Origin: Desulfobacter latus
GTDB taxonomy: Bacteria > Desulfobacterota > Desulfobacteria > Desulfobacterales > Desulfobacteraceae
DNA: 64,000 bases
Assembly: GCF_013389365.1 (NCBI RefSeq)
Contig: NZ_JACADJ010000004.1
Span: forward strand, 1 to 64,000
Reading direction: 5' to 3'
A model generated the notes under the pieces. That model did no database searches. It was not told the origin of the DNA and worked only from the letters and a program-made list of their open reading frames with translations. How positions within the stretch are numbered: position 1 is the first letter of the stretch; each line of letters begins with the position of its first letter. Shown in pieces: positions 21,166 to 30,242 of this stretch. Both the position numbers and the translations under genes were made by a program.

Positions 21166-21453
21166 TACTGAATCTCCTAAAGGTTCACACTAGATTATAA
21201 AAAGCTAAAGATGGTATATATTTATAATACACCACCCATACATAAAATCCCTATCGCACCGGAAGAATATGCTAAACAACAAATTACCAGTGTAAGGAAA
21301 TCGACAAAAATAAATCTTTTTTTTGCTTGTTTTTATCCGTAGTTGCCGCTGGAATTTAAGGAGACATGTCTCAATATTTTCCCTAAATCCCACCTTGAAT
21401 ACAAATAAAAATTCGGCACAAAGATCGTATTGCCTGATTCTTGCCCGGGGTCC

Positions 21454-21975
21454 TTATTTAGGACCAAGCAACATGGTAATGACCCGCCCTTCAAATTTAG
21501 GAAACTGTTCCACCTGGGAAAAGTCTTTGGTCATTTCCACTATTTTTTCCAGAATGACGCTGGCCTGCTCCTTGAGCAGAAACTCACGCCCCCTGAAAAC
21601 CAGGGTTATTTTTACTTTATCACCGTTGGCAATAAATTTTTCTATGTGCCGGACCTTGGTTTCAAGATCATGATCGCCTGTTTTAGGACGGACCTTGATC
21701 TCCTTGATCTGAACACTCTTCTGTTTCCTTTTAGCTTCCTGTTTTTTCTTAGTCAGCTCGTACTTATACTTTCCATGATCCATTATTTTGCAGACAGGCG
21801 GCCTGGCATCCGGAGACACTTCAACCAAATCCAAATCATCGTTCTGGGCAATACGCAACGCCTCAGCAATAGGCAGCACCCCTATCTGTTCACCATCAGA
21901 GCCGATAACCCGCACCTCAGTAGCTCTGATCCCCTTATTCACTCTTGTCTGATCCTGCTTAACTCGCTTAGATAT
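21454..21975 (-). CDS. infC: Translation initiation factor IF-3, probable ATA start
   Basis: This is IF-3: the N-terminal domain shows RVNKGIRATEVRVIGSDGEQIG and the C-terminal domain KIKEI-type KEIKVRPKTGDHDLETKV and FRGREFLLKEQ. Only one GTG (21994-21996) could begin a longer frame and it has no Shine-Dalgarno. Instead GGGAGG lies in frame, five bases before an ATA codon at 21973-21975, giving a 173-residue protein. Non-canonical AUU/AUC/AUA starts on infC are known in other bacteria and let IF-3 repress its own synthesis by rejecting such codons. The ATA start is inference from Shine-Dalgarno spacing. It heads the rpmI-rplT-pheS-pheT operon. Confidence 0.9.
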   Translation of the reverse strand: MSKRVKQDQTRVNKGIRATEVRVIGSDGEQIGVLPIAEALRIAQNDDLDLVEVSPDARPPVCKIMDHGKYKYELTKKKQEAKRKQKSVQIKEIKVRPKTGDHDLETKVRHIEKFIANGDKVKITLVFRGREFLLKEQASVILEKIVEMTKDFSQVEQFPKFEGRVITMLLGPK

Positions 21976-22036
21976 TTTTACCTCCCGCCGAAGCACAAAA
22001 TTATAATCATGTCAATACAACAAGCATAACCTTAGA

Positions 22037-22065
22037 AGTATAGCCAGAATAATCATACAAATCAA
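22037..22065 (-). promoter_or_regulatory. Sigma-70 promoter of the infC operon
   Basis: On the minus strand the -35 box TTGATT (22060-22065) and the -10 box TATACT (22037-22042) are 17 bases apart. Transcription would start about 55 bases before the proposed infC start. Confidence 0.7.
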
Positions 22066-22120
22066 TAATTATTTATTTTATTCTTAACACTCGATGATCG
22101 AGAACAACATTATGGGACGT

Positions 22121-22645
22121 TTATAGCCCCGACTGACGCCATTGATCAAGTGTATATGACGCCAGAAGGCTGTCTTTCCAGTATAAGTTAGTCTCTTTAT
22201 TAAAAAAATTATGAAAAAGATCAAGGCTTTTTTTACGCAGCACATGGGGAACGATCGTAATCTGCGCATCTCTATATAACGGCGTCAGATGCTGTCTGTC
22301 CAGGCCGGTCCCTCCTCCCATTACATCTTCATAGGCAAATACCAGGGTCCGGATACCGGCCAGAATAGTTGCGGCAAAGCACATCAGGCAGGGCTCCATG
22401 GTACAGAACAGCACAGCCCGTTCCGGGATAAACCGGACATCCGAAGATTCAAGGGCCTTAAGCGCACGTATTTCGGCGTGATCAATTTCACTGAAAAAAG
22501 ATAGATCCCCCGATGTGCCGGTCCTGGCACCCGAGGCAATCACCTGATCATCTTGAACAATCACACACCCAACAGGAAATTGCCCCTGATTAAAGGCTTT
22601 ACGGGCTTGTTCAAGGGCCTGTTCCATAAAAAAAGAATAATCCAA
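22121..22645 (-). CDS. Zinc-dependent nucleoside/CMP deaminase family protein
   Basis: This 174-residue protein has the cytidine/deoxycytidylate deaminase fold: the zinc and proton-transfer motif HAEIRAL (His-Ala-Glu, about residues 76-82) and the second zinc motif EPCLMC (about 107-112). The front half (ALEQARKAFNQGQFPVGCVIV) resembles TadA/guanine deaminases. The residue after the second cysteine is Phe rather than the Gly of TadA, and the tail is longer, so it is more likely a free nucleoside or base deaminase than the tRNA enzyme. It is divergent from the dGTPase gene, with AT-rich sequence between. Confidence 0.8.
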   Translation of the reverse strand: MDYSFFMEQALEQARKAFNQGQFPVGCVIVQDDQVIASGARTGTSGDLSFFSEIDHAEIRALKALESSDVRFIPERAVLFCTMEPCLMCFAATILAGIRTLVFAYEDVMGGGTGLDRQHLTPLYRDAQITIVPHVLRKKSLDLFHNFFNKETNLYWKDSLLASYTLDQWRQSGL

Positions 22646-22719
22646 AACACTCCTTTTCTTGATTTTTTTATTAAAAGCTGTATTTAATTTTATTTTTATT
22701 TTATTTCAATACTATTTTG

Positions 22720-23808
22720 ATGAATACAATAAACGCCAAAATAAAACAGAATCCCAGTATCCGGGAAACCTTCCAGCAACGGGAGCACAAGTTCCTGTCA
22801 AGATACGGCACCCCCAGCACCAGCGGTGAACGCCGACACCCTGAACTTACCCCCGGCAACATCAGAACCCCTTTTCAGCTGGACCGGGACCGAATTGTAT
22901 ACTCCAATGCCTTCAGGCGTTTGAAATACAAAACCCAGGTGTTTCTATCGCCGTTAGGAGACCATTACCGGACCCGGCTTACTCACACCCTTGAGGTTTC
23001 TGAAACGGCAAGGAATATTGCCCGGGCCATGCGCCTGAACGAGGATCTTGCCGAAGCGGTTGCCCTTGGCCATGATTTAGGACATACGCCTTTTGGTCAT
23101 GCCGGAGAAACGGCCCTGATACAGGTACACGCCTCGGGCTTTACCCATGCCGATCAGAGTTTAAGGGTGGTCGATGTGCTGGAAAACAGAGGAAAAGGTC
23201 TGAACCTTACCACCCAGGTCAGAGATGGTATCCTTAAACATTCGAAAGGATTCGGCAATATTATTCCAGCTACGCCCGGTCAAACCGCGTCTACCATTGA
23301 AGGGCGAATCGTACGGGTTGCCGACATCATTGCCTACCTGAACCATGACCTTGATGATGCCTTGCGGGGTAAGGTCATCTCCAGGGATGAGGTGCCTGAC
23401 ATCTGCACCCGAAAGCTTGGTACAACTCACTCCGCCCGCGCATCTACAATGATGGAGCAGTTGGTTTACAACAGCGGACCCCAAAATGGAGAAATCATTT
23501 TAAGCATGGGTGAGGAAACCATGGAAGCCATGACAATCCTAAGAAAATTTCTCTTTGAAAAAGTCTATCGCTCCCCGGCGGTTCATGGAGAATTTGTGAA
23601 GGCCAAAAAAGTAATTATCGGTCTTTACAACTACTTCATGGAAAATCCCGACGAAATGCAAAAAGAACTGGAAAAAATGGAAATGGCCCCATGGGATTCG
23701 ACAAAAAATAAACTGAAACGCTCGGTGTGTGATGTCATTGCCTCCATGACAGACCGGTACGCACTTAAATTATACGCGCATCTGTTTTTTCCTAACCCAC
23801 TGGTATAA
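22720..23808 (+). CDS. dGTPase-like HD-domain triphosphohydrolase
   Basis: This 362-residue protein belongs to the deoxyguanosinetriphosphate triphosphohydrolase-like HD family. The signature RRLKYKTQVF is followed by the metal ligands H (RLTHTLEVSE), HD (ALGHDLGHTPFGHAGE) and a later D (RVADIIAYLNHDLDDALRG). Members remove the whole triphosphate from dNTPs; the exact substrate is unknown. ATG 22720 was preferred over the TTG immediately before it; no strong Shine-Dalgarno is visible. Confidence 0.88.
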   Translation: MNTINAKIKQNPSIRETFQQREHKFLSRYGTPSTSGERRHPELTPGNIRTPFQLDRDRIVYSNAFRRLKYKTQVFLSPLGDHYRTRLTHTLEVSETARNIARAMRLNEDLAEAVALGHDLGHTPFGHAGETALIQVHASGFTHADQSLRVVDVLENRGKGLNLTTQVRDGILKHSKGFGNIIPATPGQTASTIEGRIVRVADIIAYLNHDLDDALRGKVISRDEVPDICTRKLGTTHSARASTMMEQLVYNSGPQNGEIILSMGEETMEAMTILRKFLFEKVYRSPAVHGEFVKAKKVIIGLYNYFMENPDEMQKELEKMEMAPWDSTKNKLKRSVCDVIASMTDRYALKLYAHLFFPNPLV

Positions 23809-23813
23809 GACCC

Positions 23814-24407
23814 ATGACAAATACCCCGGAATATTTTTCACCCCTGATCCAGCTTTACCAAGACATGGATAACGCATGGAATCAGGTTGCACAACAATAT
23901 GGATTTCAATGCAACGGCTGTACAGACAACTGCTGTCTGTCCCTTTTTTTTCACCACACCCATGCAGAAGCATCTTTTCTAGAATTTGGATTGCAGACAT
24001 TACCCCGTAAAGACCAAATGCAGGTGTTAGCGCTCAGCCGTGACTACTGCCGTCAAACCTTTTCCGGCCCTGCAAATAATCACAGCCGGCCGGCATCCCA
24101 AAAAATCCCCTGCCCCCTGCTGAAAAAGAATATGTGCAGCCTTTACAACTTCCGGCCAATGATCTGCCGATTGCACGGACTGCCCCATGAGCTTCACAAA
24201 CCCGGATTTAATGTTATAAAAGGACCGGGTTGTGATGCCGGAAAATTTGACGGCCATGAATATATCCCTTTTGACCGGACCCCCTTTTATAAACAGATGG
24301 CGATCATTGAAATGAACTTCAGGCAGCTGACAGGTAAAACCGGAAAAATTAAAAAAACCATTGCCCAAATCTTTGTGGATTCAGAATCTTTTGATTATGG
24401 GCCTTAG
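23814..24407 (+). CDS. YkgJ-type cysteine-cluster protein
   Basis: This 197-residue protein has the CxxCxxxCC pattern (CNGCTDNCC) near residue 39 and a second cysteine set (CPLLKKNMCSLYNFRPMICR and GPGCDAG) typical of the CxxCxxCC/YkgJ family, which probably binds iron or zinc. Family function is not established. It starts six bases after the dGTPase gene, so the two are probably co-transcribed. Its stop abuts the LysR stop on the other strand without any spacer. Confidence 0.75.
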   Translation: MTNTPEYFSPLIQLYQDMDNAWNQVAQQYGFQCNGCTDNCCLSLFFHHTHAEASFLEFGLQTLPRKDQMQVLALSRDYCRQTFSGPANNHSRPASQKIPCPLLKKNMCSLYNFRPMICRLHGLPHELHKPGFNVIKGPGCDAGKFDGHEYIPFDRTPFYKQMAIIEMNFRQLTGKTGKIKKTIAQIFVDSESFDYGP

Positions 24408-25319
24408 TTAATGGGCATGAACCTGATTTTCATACACCGCCTTATAACGCTCCTTTGTATAATATAGAAACGCCTGAAGAACCGATGAAAAATATTTATT
24501 TTTATGCCAGATGGTATAAAAGGACCGGGAAAATTTAAAATCTTTTATTTTCAGACGAAACAACTGACCGGACAACAACTCGTTCATTACGGAAATCCTG
24601 GACAGGCAACTTACCGTCCCCTTATTTCCAAGCACCGATTTCACAGCTTCCGTATGACCTACCTCAAGAAAAGGCTTAAATCGTTTCTTGTACTTTTCTA
24701 TATGATAAAGGAAAACCTCCCGGGTACCGGACCCCTCCTCCCGGAGAATCCAGCGTTTTGATAAAAGCGCGTCCATGCAGTAATCTTCGTCGCGAACAAG
24801 GTCCGGATCACCCGTCACCACATAGAGTTCATCAAGGCCCAACACCTCCCGCTCGATTTCGGTGCTGTTGTAGTCGGCTTCAACAAACCCGATATCCACA
24901 TCACCGTCTTCAATAAGCTTGCCGATCTCTATGGTATTGCCGGTTATTTTTTCTACACGAACCCCTTCATACAGCTCGGCAAACTCATAAATAATCTGAG
25001 GCAGGATATAGTTGGCAATGGATGAACTGGCACCCACCTTGATATCTCCCACCAGGTCCTGATCCCTGAACATGGACTCGCTTTCCCGCAGGCCAAAAAC
25101 AAGGGGTTCCACCATCCTGAAAAAATAGCGCCCGTTTTCATTGACCACCAGACGTTTGTGGATACGGTCGAACAATAGTTTTCCGAGTGTCTCTTCAAGT
25201 GACTTTATGGACATGGATACCGCCGACTGGGTCAAACCGAAATCGTTGGCCACCTGACTTAAATGGGGTGTTTTCACAAGCGCAAGAAATAGTTCAAGTT
25301 GCCTTAATGTCAATCGCAT
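24408..25319 (-). CDS. LysR-family transcriptional regulator
   Basis: This 303-residue protein has an N-terminal winged helix-turn-helix (LRQLELFLALVKTPHLSQVAN, LTQSAVSMSIKSLEETLG) and a substrate-binding domain (VKVGASSSIANYILP-like, DVDIGFVEADYNS, SGTREVFLYHIE). The closest type is CysB/CbbR-like by overall pattern; the effector is unknown. ATG 25319 starts the conserved domain. A longer frame from TTG 25355 adds 12 unconserved residues. GGAGGT directly abuts the ATG, which is closer than usual, so the start remains slightly uncertain. Confidence 0.85.
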   Translation of the reverse strand: MRLTLRQLELFLALVKTPHLSQVANDFGLTQSAVSMSIKSLEETLGKLLFDRIHKRLVVNENGRYFFRMVEPLVFGLRESESMFRDQDLVGDIKVGASSSIANYILPQIIYEFAELYEGVRVEKITGNTIEIGKLIEDGDVDIGFVEADYNSTEIEREVLGLDELYVVTGDPDLVRDEDYCMDALLSKRWILREEGSGTREVFLYHIEKYKKRFKPFLEVGHTEAVKSVLGNKGTVSCLSRISVMNELLSGQLFRLKIKDFKFSRSFYTIWHKNKYFSSVLQAFLYYTKERYKAVYENQVHAH

Positions 25320-25551
25320 ACCTCCATAGACCTGTTTGACAAGGATATTACTCAATGATCAGGTATTGCACACAGATCCTTAAAAATTGAAACAAGCGTT
25401 TAAGAATCTGTCGCATACGGTGGCGACTATACCACGTCGATGGACTGACCCAAAGCACATATTAAAAAAAATTGAACATAATAATCAATTTTTTAAATAC
25501 ACATTCCAGCCTCAAAAACAAAAGACACTGGAAAGGATTAGACAAGCAAGA

Positions 25552-26370
25552 TCAAACGATACCCTGGGGCATAGGGGGTACTGATGCACCGCCCAGAACA
25601 AATCCACCATCTATACGCAGGGTGGCGCCGGTCATATAAGGGGCATCTTTGATAATAAAATTTACAGCGTTGACAACATCGGAAATCCGGCCGGTCCGAC
25701 CTGTCAGGGTATGGTCTACCAGGGAACGTTTTTCCGCATCCGTCAGTACCTCCCGCCACCCCCGGGTACCCTGGGCATGGCGGGTTTCAAAAATACCCAG
25801 CATTAATTCATTCACCCGCACCGAAGGTGCCCCCATCCGGGCCCATGTTTCGGTAAGTATGCGAATCCCACGGTTGGCGGCTGAATATCCCTCATTGAAA
25901 ACCAGGGCAGCAGGGCCGGATCTTCCGGTTATGGCCGCAACAGAAGAAATATTAATGACAATGGCATCATCACCGGCCTTCATCAAAGGGAACACCGCTT
26001 CAAAAATCCAACGTTTGGCTTTAAGCGTTGTTTCAATCTCCAGATCCCACTGCGTTTCAACATATGCCCCGTGAACCGTAGGCCATCCACCACGTTCAAT
26101 ATTGTTCACCAGAATATCCAGACGTCCATACCGCTCTTTTATAAACGTTGCCAAGCGGTCTATGTCATCGATTTTACGCAGATCAGCATTTATTATATGG
26201 TGTTGAGCGCCTGTATTTTTAAACTCCGCCGCCATATCACAGAAGGCATCCGGCCAGTCATGGCGGGTGAGGATAAGATTTGCCCCCTGCCGGGCAAGGT
26301 CAAGACCAATACCTTTGCCAATCCCCTTGACCGCCCCAAGCACCAGCGCCGTTTTTCCGTTGATTTCCAT
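25552..26370 (-). CDS. SDR-family oxidoreductase with altered active site
   Basis: This 272-residue protein has a Rossmann fold of the short-chain dehydrogenase type: a cofactor loop GAVKGIGKGIG near residue 12, NADL and NNIERGG, a catalytic-type Ser (NISSVAA) and a Tyr in GYSAANRGI. The usual YxxxK lysine is Asn here (codon AAC), so the catalytic tetrad is broken. The C-terminal ITGATLRIDGG-like stretch is typical. It may be non-redox or use another residue. It lies 5 bases after the upstream YkgJ-type gene on the same strand. Confidence 0.82.
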   Translation of the reverse strand: MEINGKTALVLGAVKGIGKGIGLDLARQGANLILTRHDWPDAFCDMAAEFKNTGAQHHIINADLRKIDDIDRLATFIKERYGRLDILVNNIERGGWPTVHGAYVETQWDLEIETTLKAKRWIFEAVFPLMKAGDDAIVINISSVAAITGRSGPAALVFNEGYSAANRGIRILTETWARMGAPSVRVNELMLGIFETRHAQGTRGWREVLTDAEKRSLVDHTLTGRTGRISDVVNAVNFIIKDAPYMTGATLRIDGGFVLGGASVPPMPQGIV

Positions 26371-26375
26371 AATTT

Positions 26376-27119
26376 TCAGTCCTGAATCTCCAAATCTTTG
26401 CCGAATAACTGGTATTTTATCCAGGCAATACCGAAATCAAGCAAACTTAAATCATCAGCCACAATCTTTTCCACATATTCTCCGGGCAGGTCCATTGAAG
26501 CAAGAAGTCCTTTCTCCTGAATCTCAATTTTAAAATTATCCAGATCATATAAAGCCATGTAAAAAATATCTTCTTCAGCGCTTTCAAGTTTTCCGGGCCG
26601 GATCTGGTTTTTAAGGCTGATCAGTTCAAGAATTTTATCATTTTGCGCGTTATGCTCGTCCACATCCTGGCTGTTGAGCCACTGGGCCACCGTTTTGTTA
26701 CTTTGATCACCAAATCCTTTGCAGTGCGCTTCTTCAATCAAGGCAAAATACTCGACATTCTTCCCGGTGGCTCTGTCCTTTACAATGGCCCGGGCCAAGG
26801 GATACATGCGGCATGATGCAGGGCGGTCATTATATACGGCACAGCCTGAATCCGTAACAAAAGGGCAGGCATGACCGGTAGCTGGATTGGTCTTAAAGGT
26901 AAGCACCGGCAAACCGGAGCCGGGCCCGGTATGCCGGGATGTATATTCCCGCAGAAACTGTCGGGACGGCAGATTTACGGCATTTTTCATTCTCAGAATA
27001 TCATAGGGCGTCAATACCTGATTCAAATCCCTGCAGCATTGATTAAAGCAAGGGTTATCCGAACTGCAGTTGAATTGCATAAGATCATCCAAGGCCACAG
27101 GCAACATTTCATCATTCAT
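26376..27119 (-). CDS. YkgJ-type cysteine-cluster protein (second copy type)
   Basis: This 247-residue protein carries the cysteine set C-x5-C-x3-CC (CSSDNPCFNQCC near residue 14) and then CPFVTDSGCAVYNDRPASCR. This is the CxxCxxCC/YkgJ pattern, probably a metal-binding site. It differs in length and sequence from the 197-residue protein at 23.8 kb. It is the first gene of a two-gene unit with the SDR. Downstream function is unknown. Confidence 0.75.
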   Translation of the reverse strand: MNDEMLPVALDDLMQFNCSSDNPCFNQCCRDLNQVLTPYDILRMKNAVNLPSRQFLREYTSRHTGPGSGLPVLTFKTNPATGHACPFVTDSGCAVYNDRPASCRMYPLARAIVKDRATGKNVEYFALIEEAHCKGFGDQSNKTVAQWLNSQDVDEHNAQNDKILELISLKNQIRPGKLESAEEDIFYMALYDLDNFKIEIQEKGLLASMDLPGEYVEKIVADDLSLLDFGIAWIKYQLFGKDLEIQD

Positions 27120-27459
27120 TATTTTTTCCTTTATGATTTTAAAATTACGGTAGATACCGGATCAATATAAACCGACATGGACTGCAAGCCCACAACAAAC
27201 AATGAAACTAAAGACACCAACAATACAGGGCTGAAATAGGCGCCACAGGTGCTTCGTTCTCTTGTTTCTTGTATCTTGTCTCCGGTTTCTAATAAACCGG
27301 CAGGTAACCTAACAGGATACAACCAATTTTTCCAGATGATTTTAATGCATGCATTCACAAGATATAGTGTTTTAGCGCCTCACCAAGCATATATATTGTC
27401 GAAACAATAATCATTCAAAAAAATTGAAGAAATCATTAAATCATTTTTTTTTAATTTTC
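27120..27459. other. Gene-free spacer before the aprBA promoter region
   Basis: The 563-base interval 27120-27683 between the divergent YkgJ gene and aprB contains no frame with family-like sequence. It grows more AT-rich towards aprB and ends with the promoter candidates and dyad listed separately. The proximal part holds nothing recognisable. Confidence 0.5.
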
Positions 27460-27624
27460 TTGACACAGACCTTGTCAGGGTGTTATTCCCATATCATTTG
27501 TTCTGAGGAAAAGGCTTATTGAATGAAATTTGAAATGGACTCAGCCTATCCTCTCGGGAGCCAAGTGTTTTAAATTACAGGCCTTTTGAATTTTTTGACA
27601 GGCCTTAATCTGGATAGATACAAA
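27460..27624 (+). promoter_or_regulatory. Candidate aprBA promoters
   Basis: Two perfect TTGACA hexamers occur upstream of aprB. The distal one (27460-27465) has TATTCC 18 bases on (27484-27489). The proximal one (27595-27600) has TACAAA 18 bases on (27619-27624), only 60 bases before the start codon. The -10 boxes are imperfect, so either or both may be used. Confidence 0.5.
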
Positions 27625-27629
27625 TTATC

Positions 27630-27647
27630 GCACAACGATATTTGTGC
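27630..27647 (+). promoter_or_regulatory. Dyad GCACAA-N6-TTGTGC before aprB
   Basis: Bases 27630-27635 and 27642-27647 form a perfect six-base dyad with a six-base spacer, and flanking bases extend it partly. It lies between the proximal promoter and the aprB Shine-Dalgarno (GGAGGT at about 27671). It may be an operator or a leader hairpin. Confidence 0.45.
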
Positions 27648-27683
27648 AATTATGATTAACCTACATTTATGGAGGTATTTTAA

Positions 27684-28121
27684 ATGCCATCTTTTGTAAT
27701 CGCAGAAAAATGTGACGGCTGTAAAGGCGGGGACAAAACCGCATGCATGTACATCTGCCCCAATGACCTGATGGTTCTGGATGCGAATGAAATGAAAGCT
27801 TACAACCAAGAACCGGATCAGTGCTGGGAATGCTACTCTTGCGTAAAAATATGCCCCTCCCAGGCCATTGAAGTAAGAGGTTACTCTGACTTCGTACCCA
27901 TGGGCGCTTCCGTACAGCCCATGATGGGTACTGAGGACATTATGTGGACCTGTAAGTTCAGAAACGGCGTTGTAAAACGCTTTAAATTCCCCATCAGAAC
28001 CACTCCCGAAGGCGAAGCCAATGCTTATGAAGATCTGAAGGGTAAAGACCTGAGTTCCGGCCTGCTTTCCACTCAGGAAGCAGACGGTTATGAACTGGTT
28101 GCTCCCACCGAGCTGGCATAG
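27684..28121 (+). CDS. aprB: Adenylylsulfate (APS) reductase beta subunit
   Basis: This 145-residue iron-sulfur subunit of dissimilatory APS reductase passes electrons to the flavin of AprA, which converts APS to sulfite and AMP in the cytoplasm. The N-terminal ferredoxin part binds two [4Fe-4S] clusters: CDGCKGGDKTACMYICP (with the family-specific insertion) and CWECYSCVKICP. A C-terminal tail (from about residue 90) wraps around AprA in known structures. A strong Shine-Dalgarno TGGAGGT precedes ATG. aprA follows after 51 bases. Confidence 0.98.
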   Translation: MPSFVIAEKCDGCKGGDKTACMYICPNDLMVLDANEMKAYNQEPDQCWECYSCVKICPSQAIEVRGYSDFVPMGASVQPMMGTEDIMWTCKFRNGVVKRFKFPIRTTPEGEANAYEDLKGKDLSSGLLSTQEADGYELVAPTELA

Positions 28122-28172
28122 GTTGCTTAAACTTAATTTCTGATACTTATAAATTTTTTTTGGAGGTATATA

Positions 28173-30134
28173 ATGGCATTACCTAACAAACCTGCTGGTG
28201 AACTTAAAATTGTCAGAGAGCCAGAGGTAGAAAAAAGAGACGTTGATGTGCTGATCATCGGCGGTGGTATGGCTGCCTGCGGTACTGCATTTGAAATCAA
28301 AAAATGGGCTGATGACGACACCAAAATCCTGCTCGTTGACAAAGCCGCTCTTGAACGGTCCGGCGCTGTTGCCCAGGGTCTGTCCGCCATCAACACCTAC
28401 ATCGGTGAAAACAAACCTGAGGATTATGTCCGCATGGTTCGTAATGACCTGATGGGTATTGTTCGTGAAGACTTGATCTTTGACCTTGGCCGTCACGTTG
28501 ATGATTCCGTACATCTGTTTGAAGAATGGGGACTTCCCATCTGGAAAAAAACCGATGACGGTAAAAACATGGACGGTAAAAAAGGCCAGAAAATGGGTAC
28601 CCTGAAAGAGGGTGCTACGCCCGTTCGTACCGGTAAATGGCAGATCATGATCAACGGTGAATCCTACAAGAGAATCGTTGCTGAAGCCGGTAAAAAAGCC
28701 CTTGGTGACGAAAATATCCTGGAAAGGGTTTTCATCGTTGAAATTCTCAACGACAAAGATGATCCCAAAAGAGCTGCCGGTGCGGTTGGTTTCTCCGTAC
28801 GTGAAAACAAAGTTTACATCATCAACGCAAAAGTTATCATGGTTGCCTGCGGTGGCGCGGTCAACATCTACCAGCCCCGTTCCGTTGCTGAAGGTAAAGG
28901 CCGTGCATGGTATCCCGTATGGAATGCCGGTTCCACCTACACCATGGCGCTTAGAGCCGGTGCTGAACTGTCCATGATGGAAAACCGTTTCACCCCGGCC
29001 CGTTTTAAAGATGGTTACGGCCCTGTTGGTGCATGGTTCCTGCTGTTTAAAGCAAAAGTCGTTAACGGCCTTGGTGAATTCTATGCCGGTAACGAAGAAA
29101 CCAAAAAAGAGCTTGAAAAATATGCGCCTTACGGAACGGCTGCCGTAACACCGACCTGTCTGCGTAACCATCTGATGATGAAAGAATACAAAGAAGGCCG
29201 TGGTCCCATCATCATGGAAACCACCAAAGCCCTTGCTGCGCTTGGTGAAACCATGGACAAAAAAGAGCTGAAACATCTTGAGTCAGAAGCTTGGGAAGAT
29301 TTCCTTGACATGTCCGTTGGTCAGGCTGGTCTGTGGTGTGCTACCAACACTGAGCCCGAGAAAAAAGACTCAGAAATTATGCCCACCGAACCGTACCTGC
29401 TGGGGTCTCACTCCGGTTGCTGCGGCATCTGGTGTTCCGGTCCGGAAGAAGACTGGGTACCTGATTCCTACAAATGGGGTTACAACAGAATGACCACATG
29501 TCGCGGTCTGTTCACTGCCGGTGACGGCGTTGGTTGCTCCGGTCATAAGTTCTCCTCCGGTTCCCATGCAGAAGGCCGTATCATTGCAAAATCCATGCTT
29601 CAGTACCTGAAAGCCGAAGGCGACAAGGTTACCGGTTTTGCTGAAACTGATCAGGAACTGGTCGACATGGTTTACTATCCGGTATACAACTACCTGGATA
29701 ACTGCGAATACACCACAGCTACAGACGTTAACCCCAAATACTGCAAACCTGCAGGCATGGCTATGCGTCTGATGAAAATGACCAATGAGTATGGTGCTGG
29801 TACAGGTTCTATGTACATGACCAACGGCAAATCCCTTGAAGTTCTCATGGACCTGTTCGAAATGTTCCGTGAAGACCTTGAGAAAATTGCTGCCGGCGAC
29901 CTGCATGAACTGCTTAGAGCATGGGAAATTATCCATCGTCTCTACACTGTTCAGGCGCATACCCGTCACATCCAGTTCCGTGAAGAATCCCGCTTCCCCG
30001 GCTTCTACTACAGAGGCGACTTCATGGGCCAGAATGACGAAGAATGGTTCTGCTTTGTTAACTCTTCTTATGATAAGAAGACCAACGAGTGGACCCTGAA
30101 AAAAGAACCCTACCATAAAATTATCTCCGACTAG
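28173..30134 (+). CDS. aprA: Adenylylsulfate (APS) reductase alpha subunit
   Basis: This 653-residue FAD-containing catalytic subunit belongs to the fumarate reductase/succinate dehydrogenase flavoprotein superfamily. The dinucleotide-binding loop DVLIIGGGMAACGTAFE lies near residue 24. Later stretches include RSGAVAQGLSAIN, GDGVGCSGHKFSSGSHAEGR (FAD contact) and the AprA-specific C-terminus. The 653-residue size fits the family. Codon use is strongly biased, as expected for an abundant enzyme, and this creates long antisense open frames with no family-like sequence. GGAGGT precedes the ATG. It ends at a strong terminator. Confidence 0.98.
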   Translation: MALPNKPAGELKIVREPEVEKRDVDVLIIGGGMAACGTAFEIKKWADDDTKILLVDKAALERSGAVAQGLSAINTYIGENKPEDYVRMVRNDLMGIVREDLIFDLGRHVDDSVHLFEEWGLPIWKKTDDGKNMDGKKGQKMGTLKEGATPVRTGKWQIMINGESYKRIVAEAGKKALGDENILERVFIVEILNDKDDPKRAAGAVGFSVRENKVYIINAKVIMVACGGAVNIYQPRSVAEGKGRAWYPVWNAGSTYTMALRAGAELSMMENRFTPARFKDGYGPVGAWFLLFKAKVVNGLGEFYAGNEETKKELEKYAPYGTAAVTPTCLRNHLMMKEYKEGRGPIIMETTKALAALGETMDKKELKHLESEAWEDFLDMSVGQAGLWCATNTEPEKKDSEIMPTEPYLLGSHSGCCGIWCSGPEEDWVPDSYKWGYNRMTTCRGLFTAGDGVGCSGHKFSSGSHAEGRIIAKSMLQYLKAEGDKVTGFAETDQELVDMVYYPVYNYLDNCEYTTATDVNPKYCKPAGMAMRLMKMTNEYGAGTGSMYMTNGKSLEVLMDLFEMFREDLEKIAAGDLHELLRAWEIIHRLYTVQAHTRHIQFREESRFPGFYYRGDFMGQNDEEWFCFVNSSYDKKTNEWTLKKEPYHKIISD

Positions 30135-30172
30135 TAGGGTAAGACGTTTTAACCTAAGGATGTCTTGATATG

Positions 30173-30211
30173 AACCTCCAGGTGCCGGCTTACCGGTGCC
30201 TGGAGGTTTTT
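30173..30211 (+). terminator. Rho-independent terminator of aprBA
   Basis: A 16-bp stem (30173-30188 with 30193-30208, including two G-U pairs), a CTTA loop and a run of T follow 39 bases after aprA. This separates aprBA from qmoABC, so the latter needs its own promoter. Confidence 0.92.
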
Positions 30212-30242
30212 CAGATTATGCCTGTCCGGCCCTGTCTCCTTT

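Noticed and set aside
27131-27358. 75-codon frame on the minus strand before aprB
   Set aside because: No start signal and no recognisable sequence; lies in AT-rich promoter DNA.
28179-30116. Long antisense open frames (about 365 and 248 codons) opposite aprA
   Set aside because: They arise from the strong codon bias of aprA; the sequences are Phe/His-rich without family-like motifs and no ribosome-binding sites fit.
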